Shown: positions 26,734 through 35,390 of the stretch, piece by piece | How positions within the stretch are numbered: position 1 is the stretch's first letter | Layout of the letters: every line of letters begins with the position of its first letter | NCBI RefSeq assembly: GCF_012843675.1 | Contig: NZ_JABAFO010000008.1 | Location: 19,783-83,782 of the forward strand | DNA from: Lactobacillus sp. MRS-253-APC-2B | GTDB lineage: Bacteria; Bacillota; Bacilli; Lactobacillales; Lactobacillaceae | DNA length: 64,000 bases | Reading direction: 5' to 3' | Notes under the pieces: generated by a model | Told to the model about the DNA's origin: nothing | Databases searched by the model: none | What the model saw: the letters and a program-made list of their open reading frames with translations, nothing else | Made by a program: the position numbers and the translations under genes

Positions 26734-27399
26734 ATGATTATTGAGTATCCGCAATCACTGTTGAAGCAGGCTGAGGATTCATTAAAAGGTCATCATCTAA
26801 CCGGTTTTGTAGCTGGGCAAGGCCCTGAACATCCTAAAATTATGCTGATTGGCGAAGCGCCAGGAAGAGAGGAAGCCAAAACCGGCGTGCCGTTTATTGG
26901 TGCATCTGGTAAAGAATTGATGAAGCTGATCGAAGAATATCTTCACATGACCAGAGAAGACGTCTATATTACCAGCGTAGTTAGAAAACGGCCTTACTCA
27001 ATCAAAAAGGTTAAAGATAAAAAAACGGGTGAACTCATTGAAAAAACGCCCAATCGAACGCCGACCAAGGCTGAGGTCTATGCCTATGCACGGCTGTTTG
27101 ACTGGGAGTTGGATCAGGTGAGACCGAAGATTTTAATGCCGCTGGGAAACACCAGTCTACAGCGCTTGTTGGGGCCAAGTGCTAAAATCGGTAGTCTGCA
27201 TGGTCGGATCCTGCACTGTCCGATTCAAAGAGCAGCTAATGATCATCAAGGCTATATCATGAGCAGTCAGAGTTACATGGTGATTCCAATGTATCATCCA
27301 GCAGCCTTTTTGTACGCGCGAAAGCTGGAGCCAATCGTTCGTCATGATTGGGAAAAGGTTGCGCAAAAGCTAAATCAGCTGGAGATTGATAAAATTTAA
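26734..27399 (+). CDS. uracil-DNA glycosylase family protein without Fe-S cysteines
   Basis: A 221-residue protein of the UDG superfamily, family 4-like. Motif 1, GEAPGREE with downstream GVPFIGASGKEL, lies at 40-62, and the C-terminal motif is MYHPAA (186-191). Family 4 enzymes bind a 4Fe-4S cluster with four cysteines, but this protein has a single Cys, in LHCPI. Where relatives read VVKCRP it has VVRKRP. Uracil excision may persist without a cluster, or the role may have changed. GAGGGTG before the ATG at 26734 decides the start over an upstream codon at 26695. Confidence 0.85.
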   Translation: MIIEYPQSLLKQAEDSLKGHHLTGFVAGQGPEHPKIMLIGEAPGREEAKTGVPFIGASGKELMKLIEEYLHMTREDVYITSVVRKRPYSIKKVKDKKTGELIEKTPNRTPTKAEVYAYARLFDWELDQVRPKILMPLGNTSLQRLLGPSAKIGSLHGRILHCPIQRAANDHQGYIMSSQSYMVIPMYHPAAFLYARKLEPIVRHDWEKVAQKLNQLEIDKI

Positions 27400-27475
27400 C
27401 AAAATCAAATAAAAGTTAGCAGCTGATTCGTGATAGGATTAAAGGCAAAGACATTAAGAAAGTGAATTTCAGTCC

Positions 27476-28462
27476 ATGGATAGAAAAAATTTTGATCATC
27501 ATATTTTAGCCGCGATGGCCGATAATCTGAGCAACAGTCTGCGTGAAATGGCACGTTGCGGACATTCGCGATCCAAAAGGGCTACCTTAACCGAGATGAG
27601 CATTCAGCTATCGGGCTTCAAGCAGACTTTGGCTGATCCTCAAAAACGTCAGCAGTTGGTAGAAAGCTGCCGGCAAGCCAATCGACAGCCTTTGAAGATT
27701 CCGGCCGACGTTCAGTTCAGCGTACCCGTGAAATTGGTGACAACGCCTTATCCAATGATCTGGCTTAATCAGAATTCTCAAGCACGCAATCTGATTGTTT
27801 ATCTTGCTGGGGGCGCGTTTATTCAGCGACCATTAAAATGGCACTGGCAGTTTTTGAATCGATTGGCCCAGGCAGCTGATGTTGAGATCGTGGTACCTAA
27901 TTACCCACTAGCACCCGATCATGACTTTAAGGATGATTATCAAGCGCTGCTTGGTCTTTATCAATGGCTGTATGAAAAGCGACCGGTCAGCAGCATTATC
28001 TTGATGGGTGATTCATCAGGTGCAGGATTGGCGGCTGGCTTCTGTGAGAATCTGGCACAACAGGGATTGCCGCAGCCGGGCCGTTTGGTGCTGATTTCAC
28101 CTTGGCTGGATCTGCAACTGGGCAATCCTCTGATTAAAAAGTATGCGGCCAAGGATCGCCTGCTTGATCAAGAAGGTTTGCGAGCGTTAGGAAAGCTGTG
28201 GGCTGGGCCAACCGATCCTTACGATGCTCGTCTTAGCCCGCTAAATGGCCCTGTCGATCAGCTGCGCAACGTTACGATTTACATTGGCACGCATGAGATT
28301 ATGTATCCAGATGCCATTCACTTTACGCGACGGTTAAAGGCAGCTGGCGTCAAAACCAATACCGTGATTGGCCGTGGGATGTTTCATTCCTATCCGCTGT
28401 ATCCAATTCCAGAATCGGAGCACGTAATTGCGCAGTTGGCTCACGATTTTGATCAACAATAG
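27476..28462 (+). CDS. alpha/beta hydrolase, HSL-like
   Basis: A 328-residue esterase-type alpha/beta hydrolase of the hormone-sensitive-lipase group. The nucleophile elbow is GDSSG (178-182, Ser180) and PNYPLAP and ISPWLDL are family blocks. The oxyanion motif, usually HGGG, reads AGGAF at 111-115. The acid is probably in GTHEIMYPD and the His in GMFHSYP. No signal peptide is seen, so it is likely cytoplasmic. The ribosome site upstream of the ATG at 27476 is weak (AAGAAAGTGAA). It is 76 bases after the UDG-like gene and may be transcribed with the DJ-1 gene that follows. Confidence 0.87.
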   Translation: MDRKNFDHHILAAMADNLSNSLREMARCGHSRSKRATLTEMSIQLSGFKQTLADPQKRQQLVESCRQANRQPLKIPADVQFSVPVKLVTTPYPMIWLNQNSQARNLIVYLAGGAFIQRPLKWHWQFLNRLAQAADVEIVVPNYPLAPDHDFKDDYQALLGLYQWLYEKRPVSSIILMGDSSGAGLAAGFCENLAQQGLPQPGRLVLISPWLDLQLGNPLIKKYAAKDRLLDQEGLRALGKLWAGPTDPYDARLSPLNGPVDQLRNVTIYIGTHEIMYPDAIHFTRRLKAAGVKTNTVIGRGMFHSYPLYPIPESEHVIAQLAHDFDQQ

Positions 28463-28503
28463 ATTTGAATTATTCAGACTATCATAACTATGAGGTGATA
28501 AAA

Positions 28504-29079
28504 ATGACAAAAACGGCAGCAGTAGTATTTGCAGATGGCTGTGAAGAAATTGAAGGCTTAACGGTGGTCGACGTTTTGCGCCGCATGGGGGTACAATGCG
28601 ATATCGTAGGAGTTTTAGGCTATGAAATTCATGGTGCTCATCAGATTGATTTTAAGGCTGACAAGCTAATCAGTGATCAGCTACTGGATTATGATATCGT
28701 GGCCTTTCCTGGCGGGTATGGCAATGCGCAGACCTTACGCGATAATGATCAGTTGATGGCAATCATGCAAAAGCGTCAATCGCTTGGCAAATGGTGTGCT
28801 GCAATGTGCGCTGCACCGATTGCTCTGGCTCGTTATGGCCTGCTGGACGGTTATGACTATACATGCTATCCAGGAATTGAAAAAGAAACGCAGTCGTTGG
28901 CGCCAAACGGTCATTTTAAAGAAGACATCACGGTTACCGATCAAGCAGGCCACCTGGTTACCAGCCGTGGTCCGGCAACGGCTTGGGCCTACGCATTTGC
29001 AATTGCTGAGGCACTGGGACTTGATACCAAGGCAATTAAGCAGGATACGCTGTACGACTACCTTAAAGAAAACATCTAA
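28504..29079 (+). CDS. DJ-1/PfpI family protein
   Basis: A 191-residue DJ-1/ThiJ/PfpI protein. The conserved Glu is in DGCEEIE (about 15) and the reactive Cys is Cys102 in AAMCAAP, the standard nucleophile-elbow context. FPGGYGNAQTL and TSRGPATAWAYAFAI are also typical, closest to YajL/DJ-1. Proposed functions in the family are glyoxalase/deglycase and redox sensing; none is proven here. GAGGTGAT sets the ATG at 28504 rather than the upstream TTG. The gene ends at a strong terminator shared with the convergent aminotransferase gene. Confidence 0.92.
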   Translation: MTKTAAVVFADGCEEIEGLTVVDVLRRMGVQCDIVGVLGYEIHGAHQIDFKADKLISDQLLDYDIVAFPGGYGNAQTLRDNDQLMAIMQKRQSLGKWCAAMCAAPIALARYGLLDGYDYTCYPGIEKETQSLAPNGHFKEDITVTDQAGHLVTSRGPATAWAYAFAIAEALGLDTKAIKQDTLYDYLKENI

Positions 29080-29081
29080 CA

Positions 29082-29116
29082 AAAAAGATCCGGAGATTAA
29101 TTCTCCGGATCTTTTT
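29082..29116. terminator. bidirectional intrinsic terminator
   Basis: AAAAAGATCCGGAG and CTCCGGATCTTTTT form a perfect stem around ATTAATT, between convergent genes. Confidence 0.95.
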
Positions 29117-29117
29117 A

Positions 29118-30464
29118 TTACCAACCCATTTCAGCAGCCTTAGCCGGCAGCGTCAGCTTACCAGCAGCAAGTTCACTGAAGGCTTGATCAATCATGGCAA
29201 AAGCTTGATCAAGCTGTTCTTCAGTAATTACTAAAGGCGGTTGGAAACGCAGAATGTTGCCGCGCAGACTGATGATGATCGCACCTAGTTCAAAGATCCG
29301 ATACATCAATTTAACCGTGGCATTGGTGTCGCCTTGACCAGTTGCTGGATCAATGATATCAATCCCACCGTCAAGACCATACATCCGTACATCGCCAATG
29401 AAGTCGAACTTTTCTTTTTCGGCCTCAAAAAATGCCTTGGCTTTTTGCCCCAGTTTAGCGGAGCGCTCCAGCAGATGCTCTTCTTCAAAAACATCCAGCG
29501 TTGCGTTAGCGGCAGCCGTCGTAACCGGGTTGCCGGCGGTCGTAAACAGATGCGCTGGCGCGCCAAGTGATTCCATAATCTCTTTGCGCCCAACAACGGC
29601 ACTTAAAGGTAGGCCAGATGCCAGTGATTTGCCGACAGACATCAGATCAGGCTCGATACCGTCAAAGTTTTGAATTGACCACCATTTGCCGGTACGGCCC
29701 ATGCCTTGATTGATTTCATCAACGGCGAACAAGATGCCATGTGCCTTGGCAAAATCATAGACCTTCTTCATAAAGGCAGGCGGTGTCTTGCAGATCCCAC
29801 CGTCACCTTGAATGGCCTCCATCAAGATAACCGCAGTTTCTTCAGCTGGCAGGTAGGTTTCAAATGGCCGCATGAATTCACGGAAGAAACGATCAACGAA
29901 GTGTTCTTCGCTTTCATTAGGTTCGCGTTCCCAAGGTGATGGGAAAGGAACCTTAACGACACCAGGCAATAGCGGTGCCATTTTACGGCTCATGTTCATA
30001 CTGATGCTGGAAAGCGACATGGAACCATAAGTAGAACCATGATACGCACCAGTAAAGGCTACCAGATACTGGCGACCGGTGTAGGCCCGCGCAAACTTGA
30101 TAATGGCATCATTAGCGTCAGAGCCAGACAGTCCCCATGAAACCTCAACCGGACCACTCATCGGGGCCAGTTTTGCCAGACGTGGCGCCAAGCGGGCTTC
30201 TTGCGTGTTGGCAAAGTAGGCCGGCGTATACTGGATCAACTTGGCAGCTTGATCCTGAATCGCCTTGACGACTTTAGGGTGGGCATGACCGGTATTGGTT
30301 GAACTGGCACTGGCCAAAAGATCAATATAGTCATTGCCGTCAGCATCGGTGATCACCGCGCCCTTACCATGATCGATAACGATATCGTAATAGTTGATCC
30401 GGCCAGAAGAAGCAAACGCCTTGGCTTCTTCTTCCAGCAGATGCTTGTTGTTACTGTCTGTCAT
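29118..30464 (-). CDS. class III aminotransferase fold, isoleucine 2-epimerase homologue
   Basis: A 448-residue PLP enzyme. The PLP lysine is Lys279 in DLMSVGKSLASG and the cofactor-binding Asp is in AVDEIN (about 249). The blocks RINYYDIVIDH, YIDLLASAS, SGSDANDAIIKFARAYTGRQ, APAHLFTTAGNPV and LRGNILRFQPPLVI follow closely, from memory, the characterised Lentilactobacillus buchneri isoleucine 2-epimerase rather than GABA aminotransferase. The likely reaction is racemisation at C2 of branched-chain amino acids, giving D-allo-isoleucine, D-leucine or D-valine. It is followed in the same direction by nothing, and preceded 31 bases upstream by an amino acid permease gene, so the two form an operon. 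It may be annotated gabT. Confidence 0.85.
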   Translation of the reverse strand: MTDSNNKHLLEEEAKAFASSGRINYYDIVIDHGKGAVITDADGNDYIDLLASASSTNTGHAHPKVVKAIQDQAAKLIQYTPAYFANTQEARLAPRLAKLAPMSGPVEVSWGLSGSDANDAIIKFARAYTGRQYLVAFTGAYHGSTYGSMSLSSISMNMSRKMAPLLPGVVKVPFPSPWEREPNESEEHFVDRFFREFMRPFETYLPAEETAVILMEAIQGDGGICKTPPAFMKKVYDFAKAHGILFAVDEINQGMGRTGKWWSIQNFDGIEPDLMSVGKSLASGLPLSAVVGRKEIMESLGAPAHLFTTAGNPVTTAAANATLDVFEEEHLLERSAKLGQKAKAFFEAEKEKFDFIGDVRMYGLDGGIDIIDPATGQGDTNATVKLMYRIFELGAIIISLRGNILRFQPPLVITEEQLDQAFAMIDQAFSELAAGKLTLPAKAAEMGW

Positions 30465-30495
30465 TTTGACAGCCGCCCCCTTTTAAAGCTTACAA

Positions 30496-31929
30496 CTAGT
30501 CCTTTTTCGTCTTGTTTAAGTAAGAATGACGAGCGCCATAGGTAAAGTAGATTACCAGACCAAGCAGGAACCATACGCCGGCATAGATCTTGGCATCGAT
30601 GTCAAGTCCCCAGAACACGAACAGGGAAGCCAAGAAGGCTAAGCATGGCATTACTGGATAGAATGGCATCTTAAATGCAGGTGTTGGAATATCCTTGCCT
30701 TCACGAGGGCGCAATGCATAGATCCCTAATGAAACAAACATAAAGGCAATCAGCGTCCCAGCGGAGATTAATTGTGACAAGAATGCAAATGGGAACATGG
30801 CACCAATCAGGATCGCGATGATTGCCAAAGTCCAAAGTGCATGGTTAGGCCGGTTCTTTTCGTCCAGCGTTCCCAAGAACTTAGGCAGCATGCCGTCACG
30901 ACCAAATGAGTAGATCAAACGAGAGCCAGCCATTGTCATCCCAATCAGTGCGGTAAACATCCCAACAACGGCAACGATTTGGACAACCGAAGCAACGACT
31001 GGGTGACCAATCGAACGCAGAGCCAGACCAACTGGTTCAGCAGAGTTGGCATACTTTTGGTAAGGAAGAACCCCAACCAGAACCAAGGCTACGGCAACAA
31101 ACAAAACAACGGCAATTGCCAGTGAGCCTAAGATTCCGCGTGGCATCGTCTTGCCAGGGTTGATGGCTTCGGCAGAATTGGCGGCAATGGAGTCAAAGCC
31201 GATGTAGGAAAGGAAGATCATCGAAACCCCAGCGTAGATACCTTGCCAACCACCAAAAGCACCATTAGAAGTCATCCGGTACTTAGGAATAAATGGAACG
31301 AAATTACTGTGCTTAACTGCAGTTGCACCAACGACGATGAACAGCAGAATTGCCAGCACCTTCAGCGTAACCAGTACGTTTTCAACACGGGCGGCATCCT
31401 TAACACCTTGGGAAACCAGGATGGCAACCAGTGCAATCACGATCAGCGAGATCAGGTCAACGACCCCGCCACTGGTACCAAAGGCATTGGAAAGCGAAGC
31501 CGGCAGCTTGATCCCAATGTTGGCAAGCAGTGGCCGCAGATTGGCCGAAAGACCAGAGCCGACAAAGGCTAAGGCGATAAAGTATTCAGCCAGCAGTGCC
31601 CAGCCGGCAATCCAACCAAAGAATTCACCAAATACCACGGTGATCCATGAATAAGCGGAACCAGCAAATGGCATGGCAGCTGACATTTCAGCATAGGCAA
31701 AGGCAACCAGACCAGCAACGATGGCCGCGATTACAAACGAGATGGCAACGGCTGGACCAGTGTGCATGGCAGCAACCTCACCAGGTAAAGTAAAGATCGA
31801 AGTGGACACAATCGTCCCGACCCCTAAGGCCAGAAAGTCCCGTACGCGCAATGAGCGAATAAGGTGACTATCCTTATCTTGATAGACACTGGGGTCTTCT
31901 TTTCGAGTGATAGTTTTCCAAAATCCCAT
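30496..31929 (-). CDS. APC-family amino acid permease
   Basis: A 477-residue permease with about twelve to fourteen hydrophobic segments, of the CAT/YfnA-like branch of the APC superfamily. The TM1 motif is GVGTIVSTSIFTLPG, and YIGFDSIAANSAEAINPGKTMP is the TM6-region signature. The frame is open further upstream, but AGGAGGAAG places the start at the ATG at 31929 (MGFWKTITRKED). Its -35/-10 boxes are at 32066-32094 on the minus strand. It is co-transcribed with the isoleucine 2-epimerase homologue, so a branched-chain or related amino acid substrate is plausible but not shown. Confidence 0.9.
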   Translation of the reverse strand: MGFWKTITRKEDPSVYQDKDSHLIRSLRVRDFLALGVGTIVSTSIFTLPGEVAAMHTGPAVAISFVIAAIVAGLVAFAYAEMSAAMPFAGSAYSWITVVFGEFFGWIAGWALLAEYFIALAFVGSGLSANLRPLLANIGIKLPASLSNAFGTSGGVVDLISLIVIALVAILVSQGVKDAARVENVLVTLKVLAILLFIVVGATAVKHSNFVPFIPKYRMTSNGAFGGWQGIYAGVSMIFLSYIGFDSIAANSAEAINPGKTMPRGILGSLAIAVVLFVAVALVLVGVLPYQKYANSAEPVGLALRSIGHPVVASVVQIVAVVGMFTALIGMTMAGSRLIYSFGRDGMLPKFLGTLDEKNRPNHALWTLAIIAILIGAMFPFAFLSQLISAGTLIAFMFVSLGIYALRPREGKDIPTPAFKMPFYPVMPCLAFLASLFVFWGLDIDAKIYAGVWFLLGLVIYFTYGARHSYLNKTKKD

Positions 31930-32065
31930 AAATCTTCCTCCTGAACTAAGTGAGACAATCCTAATTCTGCAAAAAGTTCCAATATGATTGCAACGCATCC
32001 AGACTTGGCAGGAAAAACCAAGCGATAAATAATTACATTTAAATTAGAATTCTCTAATGTTTTAA

Positions 32066-32094
32066 ATTATAACTATAATTTAAACAGCTTGCAA
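32066..32094 (-). promoter_or_regulatory. sigma-A promoter of permease-epimerase operon
   Basis: On the minus strand TTGCAA (32094-32089), 17 bases, TATAAT (32071-32066). It leaves a leader of roughly 130 bases before the permease start. Confidence 0.7.
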
Positions 32095-32259
32095 GAACTT
32101 TTTGTGCATTCTAACAATCCACCTAAACTGTGTAAGCGTAAACTCAGTAGTAGTGACAAGCAATCAAACGTTTATAAATTCTTGGTTTAAATTTAATTAT
32201 CTTAATCTTGATCTTAAAATTATTGCGACTGATTTGGTCATCAATGAACGATTGGAACA
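32095..32259. other. intergenic stretch without visible gene
   Basis: A/T-rich bases between the permease promoter and repeat copy A. I see no convincing ribosome site or coding frame here; a 105-codon frame that runs into the repeat is judged spurious. Confidence 0.5.
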
Positions 32260-32448
32260 AAAAGAGAGTGAGAAAAAACTCCGAAAATCAGCTTGCGACC
32301 GATTTTCAGAGTTTGTCTTCGCACCTCCGCAAGGGTGGCTAGGTCGGTCAAATGCTGATAAATCAGCATTTGAACTGCCAGCCAGCTACTGCGCTGAGGC
32401 ATTGTTATCCATAAAATAGTTAAGAAGTGGGGCTAATTCTCAGTCTCT
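32260..32448 (-). repeat. structured intergenic repeat, copy A (after mprF)
   Basis: One of three copies of a roughly 190-base element. Read on the minus strand it begins 4 bases after the mprF stop with GAGACTGAGAATTAG. It continues with GCCTCAGCGCAGTAGCTGGC, a long hairpin (TGGCTGGCAGTTCAAATGC against GCATTTGACCGACCTAGCCA) and CCTTGCGGAGGTGCG, and ends with a terminator-like stem (ACTCTGAAAATCGG against CTGATTTTCGGAGT) and T-rich CTCACTCTCTTTTT. Copies B and C lie at 36817 and 40332. Confidence 0.85.
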
Positions 32449-32452
32449 ATTG

Positions 32453-35059
32453 TTAATGTTTCAAAATATCTTCAATTAGCTGCGGCTGCAGTCGATGATT
32501 GTGATTTGGATTGGAACGCTGATTGACGACACTGACCAGTGCCAGCATAGAGCCAACCAGTGAGCTCTTTTTACGATAGACGGTGTAGCGTGACAGCCAG
32601 AGATCGGCATATTTTTCCTTATAATTACGCAGACCTTGGAAGCCATAGAGCCGGTAGCCATATTCGTAGATAAAGTGGGCAGCTTTTTCTTCAATAAAGC
32701 TGAACTGTGATTCACCAACGTTGCTTAGTGGTGCCATTCCTAAATCGAAGTATTCGTAGCCGGTCTTTTGTCCATACAAGAACAGATTGACAAAGATCAT
32801 GTCCATAATGCCAGATGGCGCCAGGTCGCGATCATGACGCATTAAATCGATGGTCAGAATCTTTTTGCCACCAGTTGGCATAAGCGTTGCAAAGGCCACG
32901 ATCTTTTGTTCTTGATTCCTAACGATGGCAATTGGAGCCTGCTGCAGATAATATTCATCAAAAAAGCCCAGTGAAAAGCCTTTTTCAACCTGCTTGCCCA
33001 GCCAGCTGTCAGAAACATGTTTGAGCTCTTTGATCAGCTCGTTATCAAATGGTGGTTCCAAGACGTCAAACGTATAGCCTTCTCGCTCAAATTTATGCAT
33101 CAAGGCACGCTGAGAACGTTGGCGCTTACCGGCAAGCGTAAAGTCGGCCAATTTAACTAGACCGTCCTCACCGGTTTTAAGAAAGTCAAAACCAAATTCG
33201 TGCAAAAGCATCGTTGTTGATTGACCAACTTCATAAAATACCAGTTGGTAGCCATAGCGATCAGCCTCAATGATAAACTGTCGCAAAGCATCATTCAGTA
33301 CGCTTTGATCGCCAACCGGTTCACCCATAACGATCAGCTTGTCGTATTTGCGCCGATACATGAAAAAGAGCCGGTCTTCTTTTTCAACTTGATAATAATA
33401 GAGATTCTTGTCGCGCAAAAACGCCAGATGACTGGTCTCATTGCCACCAAAATGTTCGATCAATTGCCGACAGCGCTTAGCATCAAACGAATGATAGCCG
33501 TTGAATGGATCATAGCCACTGGTAAAGTAGCGCAGAATGGCCAACATGACCAAAATTCCCAGGATCAGACCGATGAAACCAGAGAACCAGAGACTCTCAC
33601 CAGGGAAGAACAGGAATTGCGGAATGTTATGATGTTCATAATAATTTGGCTCATTGACGATCCCTATAATAATGTAAAGAACGAACAGACCGACAAAGAC
33701 GATTCCGTCATTAAAGGCCTTCCCAAGCGAATAGGCCATCTTTTCTCGATACAGTGCATGGCGCATGGTTAAAACCAAAATCAAAAGGATCAAAAGGTAG
33801 AAGGTCAGCCCCCAGGTTCCCAAATTCCACAGTGTATTGACCATTCCAATCAGCAAAAGAATCAATGATGGCCAATAAGCCTTCTTGAGCTTGGCCTGGA
33901 CCCCACGTGCACAGGCCAGCATAGCGATAGCAAACAAAACCGTGCTCAGCTGATGCAAGAAGAAGAATGTAAAAGGATAGAAACGCTGCAAAAAGCGGTT
34001 ATTTTGGGTTAGATCCGGCATTGAGGCATCAATCAGCATCAAGATCCCAGAAAAATACATAAATATGGTGATCAAGACATGCGCGCTTTGATGCCAGATC
34101 AGATTAGGCAAGCCATTAAAAAAGCGATTGATCTTCTGGCAAAAATGATATACAAACATTAAAGCACCAAAAATCAGCGGCACCAGATAATAGAAAACCC
34201 GGAAAAATACCAGCCAGACCAAGGCCGTTGAACGACTGACGCCCATCATAGACAATTCCATCAGCATAATGATGTCAAAAGAACCGATTGCCCCAGGCAG
34301 CATTGAGATAACTCCCAAAAGCTGAGCGACAACGTATAGGGGCAGTACGGACAAGAGATTAATTTTAACCCCTAAAAGCCAGCCAATCATTAAAAAGAAA
34401 AGTGCAACCAAAAGCCACTCACCAGTTGAACTGGCAACGATAAACAGTTCGAGCTTGGGGGTCAGATCTTTAAAAAAGCTGGAGTTTTTCAGCCGGGTAA
34501 AGATAAAGACAACCGGGAAATACAGGCCGCCACCAATCAGCCAGACGATGTAACGATCGAAGCGATGGCCATTTGGTACTAAGAACATGACTGCTAGAGC
34601 GAGCCAGCATAAGATCGACAAGCCAGACAAAAGAAAAATGGCGATTTTGGAGATGGCAAACAGAATCTGTTTTTTACTGGAATGCTTGCCATAAAAATAG
34701 GCTCTAAGCGTTGCGCCAAGCAGACCGCCAAAGCCGGCCACGTTGGTCAGGGTATTGGTAATCCAGCCGCTTCTGATGATATAGTGCTTAGAAAAATGCC
34801 CTGATAAAAAGTGGGTAATCGCAAAGTCATAGCCAAGCATGGGCACGATTGAGAGGCAGCCACCGATCAGCATCAAAAAAATATGAAGCGGTGACTGGCT
34901 GGACAGGCCAAGTCCAACGCGATTCCAGTCAACGTCTTTTAAAAAGTTGCCCAGTGCTGTGATGACAAAGATAATCACCGAGACAACAAACAGCAGTTTA
35001 AAGAGTTTGGCATAGTGCCGCCACCAATTTTTGATGCGCACAGATAGAGATGAGTTCAT
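32453..35059 (-). CDS. mprF: bifunctional phosphatidylglycerol lysyltransferase/flippase
   Basis: An 868-residue membrane protein with about fourteen hydrophobic segments in the first 510 residues (flippase module), followed by a cytosolic GNAT-like DUF2156 synthase domain (about 540-850). The synthase domain shows FVYEVGQSTTMLLHEFG-like and FDLGMAPLSNVGES segments. It transfers lysine from Lys-tRNA to phosphatidylglycerol and flips the product, lowering membrane charge and sensitivity to cationic peptides. GAGGAT precedes the ATG at 35059. It is monocistronic and its stop is followed 4 bases later by repeat copy A, which probably provides its terminator. Confidence 0.94.
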   Translation of the reverse strand: MNSSLSVRIKNWWRHYAKLFKLLFVVSVIIFVITALGNFLKDVDWNRVGLGLSSQSPLHIFLMLIGGCLSIVPMLGYDFAITHFLSGHFSKHYIIRSGWITNTLTNVAGFGGLLGATLRAYFYGKHSSKKQILFAISKIAIFLLSGLSILCWLALAVMFLVPNGHRFDRYIVWLIGGGLYFPVVFIFTRLKNSSFFKDLTPKLELFIVASSTGEWLLVALFFLMIGWLLGVKINLLSVLPLYVVAQLLGVISMLPGAIGSFDIIMLMELSMMGVSRSTALVWLVFFRVFYYLVPLIFGALMFVYHFCQKINRFFNGLPNLIWHQSAHVLITIFMYFSGILMLIDASMPDLTQNNRFLQRFYPFTFFFLHQLSTVLFAIAMLACARGVQAKLKKAYWPSLILLLIGMVNTLWNLGTWGLTFYLLILLILVLTMRHALYREKMAYSLGKAFNDGIVFVGLFVLYIIIGIVNEPNYYEHHNIPQFLFFPGESLWFSGFIGLILGILVMLAILRYFTSGYDPFNGYHSFDAKRCRQLIEHFGGNETSHLAFLRDKNLYYYQVEKEDRLFFMYRRKYDKLIVMGEPVGDQSVLNDALRQFIIEADRYGYQLVFYEVGQSTTMLLHEFGFDFLKTGEDGLVKLADFTLAGKRQRSQRALMHKFEREGYTFDVLEPPFDNELIKELKHVSDSWLGKQVEKGFSLGFFDEYYLQQAPIAIVRNQEQKIVAFATLMPTGGKKILTIDLMRHDRDLAPSGIMDMIFVNLFLYGQKTGYEYFDLGMAPLSNVGESQFSFIEEKAAHFIYEYGYRLYGFQGLRNYKEKYADLWLSRYTVYRKKSSLVGSMLALVSVVNQRSNPNHNHRLQPQLIEDILKH

Positions 35060-35203
35060 TTTTCAGAATCCTCACTTTTTAATTGTGTCAACCTGGCTGG
35101 TTCAATGGCCTGCCAGATTGGAATTCAATACCAATGATAGTAGATTGCCCATTCGGTAGCAAAAAATTTTTCAGTTAAAATGGTTTAATTTTGGCAGCTG
35201 CTA

Positions 35204-35232
35204 TTGACGCCGAGTAAATCTTTTCGTATACT
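35204..35232 (+). promoter_or_regulatory. promoter of tRNA-Asp
   Basis: TTGACG (35204-35209), a 17-base spacer, TATACT (35227-35232), 18 bases before the tRNA. Confidence 0.82.
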
Positions 35233-35250
35233 ATCAATTGTTGTGAAATT

Positions 35251-35326
35251 GGTCCGTTGGTCTAGTTTTGGTTAGGACGCATCCCTGTCACGGATGAGAT
35301 CACGAGTTCGAGTCTCGTACGGACCG
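35251..35326 (+). tRNA. tRNA-Asp (GTC)
   Basis: A cloverleaf is evident: acceptor GGTCCGT with ACGGACC, anticodon loop CTGTCAC with anticodon GTC, T-loop GTTCGAG and discriminator G. CCA is not encoded. It is a single-gene unit with its own promoter and terminator. Confidence 0.96.
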
Positions 35327-35335
35327 CTATAGTTT

Positions 35336-35369
35336 TTGAAAGTTGAGATTTCGGTCTCAACTTTTTTTG
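35336..35369 (+). terminator. intrinsic terminator after tRNA-Asp
   Basis: AAAGTTGAGA and TCTCAACTTT pair around TTTCGG, followed by a T run. It precedes the RluA-type gene directly. Confidence 0.9.
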
Positions 35370-35390
35370 TATGCCAATTTGGAGGGGAAA

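Noticed and set aside
32102..32419. 105-codon frame running into repeat copy A
   Set aside because: Most of its length is the structured repeat read in the opposite orientation; no ribosome site.
33221..33772. 183-codon plus-strand frame opposite mprF
   Set aside because: It lies wholly antisense to a well-supported gene, has no ribosome site and no recognisable protein features.
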